From NCBI GenBank assembly GCA_041688215.1, contig JBDNIO010000062.1:1-5954 (forward strand): a stretch of 5,954 nucleotides of DNA, given 5' to 3'. Each line of letters opens with the position of its first letter. The first letter of the stretch is position 1. Of the stretch, positions 1 to 5,043 are shown piece by piece. The notes under the pieces are model-generated. The model did not search any database, was not told the origin of the DNA, and saw only the letters and a list, made by a program, of their open reading frames with translations. The translations under genes and the position numbers were made by a program. The DNA comes from JBDNIO01 sp041688215 (GTDB lineage: Bacteria > Pseudomonadota > Gammaproteobacteria > Nevskiales > Salinisphaeraceae).

Positions 1-1180
1 TGGTCTTGGCGTCGAAGCCGGCCAGCTCCAGCACCGGGTAGGCAATGCCCACGGCCAGCGCAAACGCCAGCTTGGTGGCCATGCCCCACAAGCCAAAATA
101 CAGACCCGCGCGCTGGTCGCCGCCGGCGGCGGTATCTTCATCAATAACATCGGCCTGAATGGACGCCGGTATCGCCTGATCCACGCCTAAACAGACCCCG
201 GATAACACGCAGATAATGCCAAAGGCGATGAGGTCGCCCTCGCCCAGAAACGGCGCCCACACAAACACCGCAGACGCCCACAACATGGACGCGCACCACA
301 GGCGGTGCTTGCTCCAGGCGCTGCCGAGTTTGAGCCAGAGCGGCAAGCCGCCGACTGCGGAGATGAAATAGATGGCCAGGAATATGCCGCCGGTGGTTTG
401 ATCGCCACCGAGGATATGCATTACGAAAAACAGGAATAATGCAGCGGGTAACCCATTCGCCGCGCCATTGAGCAGGTAGGCCAGCAGCAGACGCCGAAAC
501 GGCGCATTGTTTGCAATCAGGCGCGCGCCCTCGCGCCAGTTCATGCCACTGCTGTGTTTTTGCCGCGATTCGGGCACACGCCACATGAACAGAAAAATCG
601 CCAGTGGCAGGCTTACCAGAATGAATATCGCGATGGCAGACAGGCCCGCGCCCGCACTACCTGGGCCACCCGTACTCTGCTGCACCAGCGCCGGCAACAT
701 GATGGCAACCATGGTGCCGAGTACGAAAAAACCCTCGCGGAATGCGGTAATGCGCGAGCGTTCGTCGTAGTCAGCCGAGAGTTCGGCGCCGAGCGTGGTG
801 TAGGGCAGGTAAATCAGCGTCCAGCCCAGGTAGGCCACCAGGCTCCAGAACAGCAAATACCAGGCGCTGGCGTTTTCCGGCGGCACAAACAGAAACCAGC
901 CGCCGAGCATGAGCACGGGCGTGCCCAGCAACATCCAGGGGCGGCGCCGGCCCAGGCGGGTTTGTGTGTGGTCCGAAGCCCAGCCGATGACGGGATCGGT
1001 TACCACATCAAACACGCGGGCAAGGGCCAGAATAATGCCGACCAGGCCAGTCGATAGCGCCGCCATCTCGGAATAAAACGGCGGCAGATAAACCACCATC
1101 GGCAAACCCAACGCCGCCAAAGGCAGGCCAAGAATGCCATAAGCAGTCAGCTCACCAAGTGGGCGGCGCGAGTCAGACAG
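1..1180 (-). CDS. GPH/MelB-type MFS cation symporter (partial, runs off left edge; CTG start)
   Basis: Inner-membrane secondary transporter of the glycoside-pentoside-hexuronide:cation (MelB-like) branch of the major facilitator superfamily. The frame is open from 1180 to the window edge, giving 393 codons; relatives are about 440-470 residues, so the last helix or so is missing. The N-terminal signature is clear: RVFDVVTDPVIG (residues 55-66), then SDHT and LGRRRPW to residue 82. Asp58 and Asp62 align with the MelB cation-site aspartates Asp55 and Asp59. The C-terminal part has ADVIDED (343-349) and YFGLWGMATK (361-370), where Lys370 probably matches MelB Lys377. Many hydrophobic helices lie between. 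It is the last visible gene of the leftward operon, starting 4 nt after the methyltransferase stop. No ATG, GTG or TTG fits: the first in-frame ATG is Met28, inside helix 1, while CTG at 1180-1178 has AAGAAGGA 8 nt upstream. The family is certain; a sugar substrate is not implied, because the neighbours are lipid genes. Confidence 0.9.
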   Translation of the reverse strand, partial: MSDSRRPLGELTAYGILGLPLAALGLPMVVYLPPFYSEMAALSTGLVGIILALARVFDVVTDPVIGWASDHTQTRLGRRRPWMLLGTPVLMLGGWFLFVPPENASAWYLLFWSLVAYLGWTLIYLPYTTLGAELSADYDERSRITAFREGFFVLGTMVAIMLPALVQQSTGGPGSAGAGLSAIAIFILVSLPLAIFLFMWRVPESRQKHSSGMNWREGARLIANNAPFRRLLLAYLLNGAANGLPAALFLFFVMHILGGDQTTGGIFLAIYFISAVGGLPLWLKLGSAWSKHRLWCASMLWASAVFVWAPFLGEGDLIAFGIICVLSGVCLGVDQAIPASIQADVIDEDTAAGGDQRAGLYFGLWGMATKLAFALAVGIAYPVLELAGFDAKT

Positions 1181-1184
1181 TGGT

Positions 1185-2405
1185 TTAATCCTTCTTAAGA
1201 GTGATCTGCATCAGATTGATACTGCCGGAAGTAAAGCCGGCCTCGCAATAGGCGAGATAATAAAACCACATCCGCAGGAAGCGTTCGTCAAACAGGTTGC
1301 GGACTTCCTTACGCACTTTCTGCACGCGTTCAAACCACAGGCGCAGGGTTTGCGCGTAGTGGGAACCGTAAAATTCCGGATTGATTGCGGTCAGCCCCTG
1401 CTCGGCGGCGATGCGTTCAAATATTTTCGGTGAAGCCAACATGCCGCCGGGAAAAATGTATTTCTGGATGAAATCCACGCCGTTGCGATACTGCGCAAAC
1501 ATCTCATCTTTAATCGTGATCGCCTGGATCACCGCCAGGCCGCCCGGCACCAATACGTTGCGGATGGTGGCGAAATAGCCGTTCCAGTAGGCCTCGCCCA
1601 CGGCCTCGTACATTTCTATGGAAACTACGCGATCAAAGATCTGTTTAACATCGCGGTAGTCCTGCAGACGAAAACTGACACGGTCATCCACGCCTGTTTG
1701 CATCGCGCGTGTGCGCGCCGCCGCCAGTTGCTCGCTGGACAGGGTAATGCCGGTGACTTTGCAGCCGGTTTTCTCAGCTGCGTAGCAGGCGAAACCGCCC
1801 CAGCCACAGCCGATTTCCAGCAGATGATTTTCAGGCGAGAGCTCGAGCCGCTCGATCAGTAAATCGAATTTATGCTGCTGAGCATCGGCCAGCGCCTGTT
1901 CGGGATGCGCAAACACGGCGGACGAATAGGCCCAGGTTTGCTCGTCCAGCCACAGGCCGTAGAAATCGTTGCCCAGATCGTAGTGCGCTTCGATATTGCG
2001 ACGGCTGCCGCGGCGCGTATTGCGGCGCAGCCAATTATGCTGAATCGCCCGCCAGAGTTTGGATACGGCCACCACGCCCGTGACTTGCGGCGTGAGTGCC
2101 TTTTCGTTGAGTTGGAACAAGTGCAGCAAAGCGCATAAGTCGGGGGTATCCCACTCGCCAGCCATATAACTTTCTGCAAAGCCGACATCCCCGCCGCGTA
2201 TCAGGCGCCTGATTACCGCGTCTGAGTAAAGCTTGATGGTCGCGCACGGGCCCGGCTTCGCCCCTTCGAATTCGTAACGGCTACCGTCGGGCAATACTGC
2301 TGTGAGGCGGCCGGTATCTACCCTCCGCATTAAACGCAGCGCCAGACGCATGCGCCAATTCAGGCCTGCGCCCGATGAAATTACTGATTCTTGTTCGTGA
2401 GCCAT
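1185..2405 (-). CDS. Cyclopropane-fatty-acid-synthase-like SAM-dependent methyltransferase with altered bicarbonate site
   Basis: A 406-residue class I methyltransferase of the CFA synthase family, expected to act at the cytoplasmic membrane and transfer a methyl group from SAM to the double bond of a phospholipid acyl chain. Residues 1 to about 130 form the N-terminal lipid-binding domain (GGDVGFAESYMAGEWDTPDL, 71-90). The catalytic domain follows, with HYDLGNDFY (141-149), the SAM loop LLEIGCGWGGFACYAA (195-210), LQDYRD (247-252), SIEMYEAVG (262-270), DFIQKYIFPGGML (311-323) and YGSHYAQTLRLW (346-357). Against E. coli Cfa from memory, Glu239 is kept (Glu267), Ile268 is kept (Ile296) and Tyr317 is kept (Tyr350), but Cys139 is Ser162 and His266 is Gln294. 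These changes point to the paralogue found in FAD oxidoreductase-DUF1365 clusters rather than housekeeping Cfa. The ATG lies 12 nt after the DUF1365 stop, with no strong Shine-Dalgarno sequence, so it probably relies on coupling. A cyclopropane product remains possible. Confidence 0.9.
   Translation of the reverse strand: MAHEQESVISSGAGLNWRMRLALRLMRRVDTGRLTAVLPDGSRYEFEGAKPGPCATIKLYSDAVIRRLIRGGDVGFAESYMAGEWDTPDLCALLHLFQLNEKALTPQVTGVVAVSKLWRAIQHNWLRRNTRRGSRRNIEAHYDLGNDFYGLWLDEQTWAYSSAVFAHPEQALADAQQHKFDLLIERLELSPENHLLEIGCGWGGFACYAAEKTGCKVTGITLSSEQLAAARTRAMQTGVDDRVSFRLQDYRDVKQIFDRVVSIEMYEAVGEAYWNGYFATIRNVLVPGGLAVIQAITIKDEMFAQYRNGVDFIQKYIFPGGMLASPKIFERIAAEQGLTAINPEFYGSHYAQTLRLWFERVQKVRKEVRNLFDERFLRMWFYYLAYCEAGFTSGSINLMQITLKKD
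1189..1196 (-). promoter_or_regulatory. Shine-Dalgarno site deciding the CTG start of the transporter
   Basis: AAGAAGGA on the minus strand lies within the last codons of the methyltransferase gene. It is 8 nt upstream of the CTG at 1180. No ATG, GTG or TTG lies in the transporter frame between the upstream in-frame stop and residue 20, so this site is the main evidence for the non-canonical start. Ribosomes ending the upstream gene at 1185 would sit next to it, which suggests translational coupling. Confidence 0.55.
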
Positions 2406-2417
2406 ATCGTTTATTCG

Positions 2418-3191
2418 TTATGAAAATTTGTTGTTGTGCTGTTCGGGCTTCGTGAAAAACCGGCCGCCTCGCAGCCATATTTTCAGTGCTTGCCAGTGGA
2501 TCGCGGCCATTATCTTCATCGTCATTAAAGGTATACGCACAAACAGGGTCAAAAGGTTGCGATCGGTGAGTTCACAGCGTTGTCCGCTAAGCGCTGTAAC
2601 TACGCGCAACTGCTGATCGGCATCATATAAACGAATGGCTACCGAGAATTTACGGGTCGGTGCAGTAAAGCGAAAACGATACTCGCCGTCGCGCTCGAGC
2701 AGCGGCGACACATGGAACAGCTTGGCCTTGGCGTGGGGCTGTTCGTAGTCCATGGGCTCACCGTCTGCGTGCAGCACATAACAATGCTGCTCACCGAAAG
2801 TGTTGTGCACCTCGCAGATAATTGCGCGCAGCGACCCATCTGCGTGGTCGCAGTAAAAAATACTGATGGGATTGAATACATAGCCCAGTACGCGCGGCAG
2901 GCACAACAGCCGGATGCGGCCACCATCAAGACTTACCGATTGTTGCTGTAACAAAGACTCCGCCCAGGTCCGCAAACTGCTAGCGTCGCGACTTCCGTGG
3001 TCCCGGTCATAAAAAGCCAGCAAATTAAAACGGTTATGCGATAGCAATCGGGTTTCGCGGCAATCAGCGTCGATACGATCGACATCCAGCAGCAGATAAT
3101 AGGCGCGATAGTTGAACTCATACCGCGGCCCGGCCGGACGCCGATGATTGATCCGGCAATCGAATAAACAGGCTGTGGAATCAGCCGCCAT
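2418..3191 (-). CDS. DUF1365 family protein of the acyl-lipid modification cluster
   Basis: A 257-residue protein recognisable as DUF1365. Signatures in order are CRINHRRPAGPRYEFNYRAYY (12-32; family consensus is a basic 'HxRxxPxxHxFxYR' opening), LSHNRFNLLAFYDRDHGSRD (50-69), the central IRLLCLPRVLGYVFNPISIFY (93-113), EVHNTFGEQHCY (127-138), LFHVSPL (158-164) and the C-terminal LMTMKIMAAIHWQALKIWLRG (222-242). The length is normal. No signal peptide is seen; the C-terminal stretch is amphipathic to hydrophobic and could lie on the membrane. Biochemical function is unknown, and no cofactor motif is visible. Its constant company with CFA-like enzymes and FAD oxidoreductases implies a role in the same lipid pathway. 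The ATG at 3191 shares its A with the upstream TGA (TGATG), which strongly supports this start and translational coupling. A TTG one codon earlier (3194) is less likely. Confidence 0.9.
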   Translation of the reverse strand: MAADSTACLFDCRINHRRPAGPRYEFNYRAYYLLLDVDRIDADCRETRLLSHNRFNLLAFYDRDHGSRDASSLRTWAESLLQQQSVSLDGGRIRLLCLPRVLGYVFNPISIFYCDHADGSLRAIICEVHNTFGEQHCYVLHADGEPMDYEQPHAKAKLFHVSPLLERDGEYRFRFTAPTRKFSVAIRLYDADQQLRVVTALSGQRCELTDRNLLTLFVRIPLMTMKIMAAIHWQALKIWLRGGRFFTKPEQHNNKFS

Positions 3192-4444
3192 CAATGCGCC
3201 CAGGGCGGTGCTACGCCCAGCCCTCTAACCACGTTTTCCGCAGCGGCCAGGCCATCCTCATGAAAACCGTAGCCGCACCATGCGCCACAAAACCAGCTGC
3301 GGTTTTTGCCCTGAATCGTGTGCATATCGGCCTGTGCGGCCACCGCCGCCTGGTCGAACACCGGATGCGCGTAATCGATTTCAGCGATCCGGTGTGCCGG
3401 GCGCGGCTCCTGCAAGGGGTTCAGGCTGACGAAATACTGGCGTTCGCCGGGAATGGATTGCAGGCGATTCATCCAGTAAGTCACCGATACTTTTTGCTCA
3501 TTCAACACGTCGTTATCAGCCATGTAATTCCACGCAGACCAAACCTTGCGCCGCCGAGGCATAAGCGCGGGATCGCTATGCAGCAGCGCGCGATTACCCT
3601 GAAACCCAAATACGCCCAGCAGGCGCTTTTCAGATGCATCCGCGTCGGCGAGTAACGCCAGCGCCTGGTCGGCATGGCAGGCGAAAATAACCTGGTCGAA
3701 ACGCTGTTCGTCGCCTGTGCCTGTTTGCAAGCCCACACCATCGGCATCGCGGCGTACCTGGGTCACCGGGGTATTCAGATGCACCCGCTCGCCCAGCACG
3801 GCCATTATCTTTTGCACATACTGATGGCTGCCGCCGGTTACGGTTTTCCATTGGGGCCGGTCTGCCACGTTCAGCAGGCCGTGGTTATTGAAAAAACGCA
3901 GGAAACTGGCCACCGGAAAATCCAGCATCGTGGCGGTGGGCGCGGACCAGATCGCCGCCGCCATCGGCGCCAGATAGCGCCCGCGGAATTCAGCGCCGTA
4001 GCGGTTTTCATCCAGATACGCGCCCAGGCTGATGGCCGGCAGGGCATCACGTTCCAGCAAGTCCTTACCCTGGCGATTGAACCGCAGGATGTCTTTAATC
4101 ATGCGCCAATGGGCCGGCGAAACGAGATTGGAGGTCTGCGCAAACATGGTGAATATGTTATCCCCGGCCCACTCGACTTTACCGTCGGCAATGGACACCC
4201 CGAATGACATGTCGCTGTCTTGCGTAGCCACGTCCAACTCACGCAACAAGGCCTTCAGGCGAGGATAATTGGGCTCATTGTAAACAATAAAGCCCGTGTC
4301 CACAGGCTGTTCGCCCACCATTAGCGTATTGGTGTGCCCGCCGGCATAGTTGTTGGCTTCAAATACCTGTACGTTGTGTTCACGGTGCAGCATCCACGCG
4401 GCACTAAGGCCGGCGATGCCGCTGCCGATGACGGCTATATCCAT
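3191..4444 (-). CDS. FAD-dependent amine-oxidase-fold oxidoreductase (COG2907-like)
   Basis: A 417-residue flavoprotein. The N-terminus is a Rossmann dinucleotide fold: MDIAVIGSGIAGLSAAWML (Gly7, Gly9, Gly12), acidic Glu29 at the end of strand 2 for the FAD ribose, and the GGHTNT motif (35-40). VDTGFIVYN (48-56) follows, then the substrate domain, including YLAPMAAAIWSAP and TVTGGSHQYV. The C-terminal FAD motif is WFCGAWCGYGFHEDGL (384-399). The length is typical of COG2907 proteins linked to DUF1365 and CFA-like methyltransferases. These resemble phytoene-desaturase or amine-oxidase enzymes, and oxidation or reduction of a modified acyl chain is a reasonable inference; a true amine oxidase is unlikely in this setting. 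It is the first gene of the leftward operon. I chose the ATG at 4444 because it places the FAD motif at residue 3; a GTG at 4507 would add 21 residues with no domain content. The Shine-Dalgarno sequence is weak. Confidence 0.85.
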   Translation of the reverse strand: MDIAVIGSGIAGLSAAWMLHREHNVQVFEANNYAGGHTNTLMVGEQPVDTGFIVYNEPNYPRLKALLRELDVATQDSDMSFGVSIADGKVEWAGDNIFTMFAQTSNLVSPAHWRMIKDILRFNRQGKDLLERDALPAISLGAYLDENRYGAEFRGRYLAPMAAAIWSAPTATMLDFPVASFLRFFNNHGLLNVADRPQWKTVTGGSHQYVQKIMAVLGERVHLNTPVTQVRRDADGVGLQTGTGDEQRFDQVIFACHADQALALLADADASEKRLLGVFGFQGNRALLHSDPALMPRRRKVWSAWNYMADNDVLNEQKVSVTYWMNRLQSIPGERQYFVSLNPLQEPRPAHRIAEIDYAHPVFDQAAVAAQADMHTIQGKNRSWFCGAWCGYGFHEDGLAAAENVVRGLGVAPPWAH

Positions 4445-4507
4445 AACAACAATCCCGAAAGTAGGTTTTTCTGGTAACAAGACATGAGACGGCAGTGTCT
4501 CAGCCAC

Positions 4508-4684
4508 GATAGGCGCACCGTATTATGGCACTCGATTAACCGTGGCCGCCCCGTAACCCCTCTGAATGGCCAGAATACGACGCCGTTCGCACAATGGATG
4601 CCGGCCGGGTCCGCCTGTGTTTGAATGCGATTGTGAACAACTGAGGAGGATGACCCTACTCATAATCGCAGGCTGGATTTAGTG
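4508..4684. other. Non-coding stretch between operon leader and palindromic element
   Basis: This part of the 599-bp divergent spacer holds the candidate leftward promoter and otherwise no recognisable gene or strong hairpin. A purine-rich GAGGAGG (4643-4649) sits directly against an ATG that opens only a 10-codon frame, so it is not called as a gene. No terminator with a T-run is visible. Confidence 0.6.
4522..4530 (-). promoter_or_regulatory. Candidate extended -10 promoter of the leftward lipid operon
   Basis: The minus strand reads TGCCATAAT, that is, TGN followed by CATAAT, a five-of-six match to the sigma-70 -10 box with the extended-10 TG. Transcription would start near 4515, giving a leader of about 70 nt before the ATG at 4444. 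No convincing -35 hexamer lies 16-18 bp upstream, as is common for extended -10 promoters. I did not see an ECF-type site resembling the RpoE-ChrR consensus that drives some related clusters. Confidence 0.4.
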
Positions 4685-4708
4685 TAGTGCTCTTTCAAAC
4701 AGATATTG
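4685..4708 (+). repeat. Left terminal inverted repeat of the element
   Basis: A 24-bp arm, identical to the reverse complement of 4946-4969. The match stops exactly at 4685, since 4684 is G while the position matching it at the other end would need C at 4970 and has A. It is preceded by a TAGTG that repeats the first five bases in tandem (4680-4684), possibly by chance. Confidence 0.9.
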
Positions 4709-4720
4709 CCGTATGCAGAA

Positions 4721-4811
4721 CGCCTGTGCGCGCCAAGCACAAGGCACGCTCGCGCCGCCATAGCCACCCTATGGCAAGGGGGCGTAACGCAGTGATTGGT
4801 GCGCACAGGCG
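4721..4811. repeat. Internal hairpin A of the element
   Basis: The outer arms 4721-4735 (CGCCTGTGCGCGCCA) and 4797-4811 pair at 14 of 15 positions. The apex is a perfect 7-bp stem, GCCATAG (4757-4763) with CTATGGC (4769-4775), around a 5-nt loop. The part between is imperfectly paired. No T-run follows on either strand, so an intrinsic terminator is not indicated. Confidence 0.75.
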
Positions 4812-4840
4812 TTTCCGGGGCCAACTAATTAATAATGGAC

Positions 4841-4934
4841 AAGGCTGCCCGCGCCCGTGGACTGCGTTGCAACGCTTGCCAAGGGGGCGGCCATTGCCTG
4901 CGCGCTGCGCCTTGCCACGAACGCGGGCAGTCTT
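4841..4934. repeat. Internal hairpin B of the element
   Basis: The arms AAGGCTGCCCGCGC (4841-4854) and 4921-4934 pair at 12 of 14 positions. Pairing continues through CGTGG (4856-4860) with CCACG (4915-4919), then becomes imperfect toward the apex. It is nearly the same size as hairpin A (94 versus 91 bp) and shares sequence with it in inverted orientation, for example ACTGCGTT (4861-4868) against AACGCAGT (4786-4793). Confidence 0.65.
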
Positions 4935-4945
4935 GCTGAATATGA

Positions 4946-4969
4946 CAATATCTGTTTGAAAGAGCACTA
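4946..4969 (-). repeat. Right terminal inverted repeat of the element
   Basis: A 24-bp exact inverted copy of 4685-4708, ending GAGCACTA. It ends 28 bp before the mdh -10 hexamer, so any -35 element for mdh lies in the few bases just outside the repeat. Confidence 0.9.
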
Positions 4970-4997
4970 ATCACCCGCTCAGGCTTGGAGCGCGGCG

Positions 4998-5003
4998 TAT
5001 AAT
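4998..5003 (+). promoter_or_regulatory. Candidate -10 box of the mdh promoter
   Basis: A perfect TATAAT 41 nt before the mdh start codon. The expected -35 position (about 4975-4980, CCGCTC) is a poor match, so an activator or other contacts may be needed. A second reading, TTGGAG (4985-4990) plus TATTCT (5008-5013) with 17-bp spacing, is possible but weaker at -10. Confidence 0.5.
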
Positions 5004-5030
5004 TCGCTATTCTGGCGCGTTCTGAAAATC

Positions 5031-5035
5031 AGGAG
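5031..5035 (+). promoter_or_regulatory. Ribosome binding site of mdh
   Basis: AGGAG lies 8 nt upstream of the ATG at 5044, which is good spacing and confirms the start. Confidence 0.8.
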
Positions 5036-5043
5036 TATTGCAG

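Larger units (their letters stand above)
4685..4969. mobile_element. 285-bp MITE-like palindromic element with 24-bp perfect terminal inverted repeats
   Basis: The ends are exact inverted copies: 4685-4708 (starting TAGTGCTCTTTC and ending ATATTG) and 4946-4969. Just inside, a weaker match continues for about 12 bp. The interior holds two large imperfect hairpins placed almost symmetrically: 12 bp from the left repeat and 11 bp from the right, separated by a 29-bp AT-richer linker (4812-4840). Each end begins with TA. If TA is the duplicated target, the mobile unit is 4687-4967 (281 bp), as expected for IS630/Tc1-mariner-type MITEs. No transposase is present, so it would be mobilised in trans. 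Frames of 90 codons run from repeat to repeat on both strands, but they look like by-products of symmetry. Alternatives are a REP/BIME-like repeat or a structured RNA element. Confidence 0.7.

Noticed and set aside
554..1057. 167-codon plus-strand frame opposite the transporter gene
   Set aside because: It lies antisense to a continuous, clearly conserved transporter frame, and its product is low-complexity and rich in Gln, Arg and His.
3194..4207. Plus-strand frames of 153 and 177 codons opposite the FAD oxidoreductase
   Set aside because: They are shadows of the GC-rich minus-strand gene, with no recognisable domain or ribosome site.
4445..4507. GTG start at 4507 extending the FAD oxidoreductase by 21 residues
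   Set aside because: The extra residues add no domain content. The FAD-binding strand normally begins within a few residues of the start, which the ATG at 4444 gives.
4643..4682. GAGGAGG followed by a 10-codon frame (MTLLIIAGWI)
   Set aside because: The purine run abuts the ATG with no spacing, so it cannot serve as a normal ribosome site. The peptide is tiny and has no known counterpart.
4721..4811. Hairpin A as an intrinsic terminator or integron attC site
   Set aside because: No T-run follows the stem on either strand, and the GTTRRRY/RYYYAAC core sites of attC are not seen. Its place inside a terminal-repeat element explains it better.
4687..4967. Two 90-codon frames, one per strand, each starting GTG CTC TTT in one terminal repeat and ending in the other (both begin MLFQTDI)
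   Set aside because: They arise because the ends are inverted copies and the spacing is a multiple of three. The interiors are arginine- and proline-rich with no domain, neither has a convincing ribosome site, and the two products are unrelated beyond the repeats.
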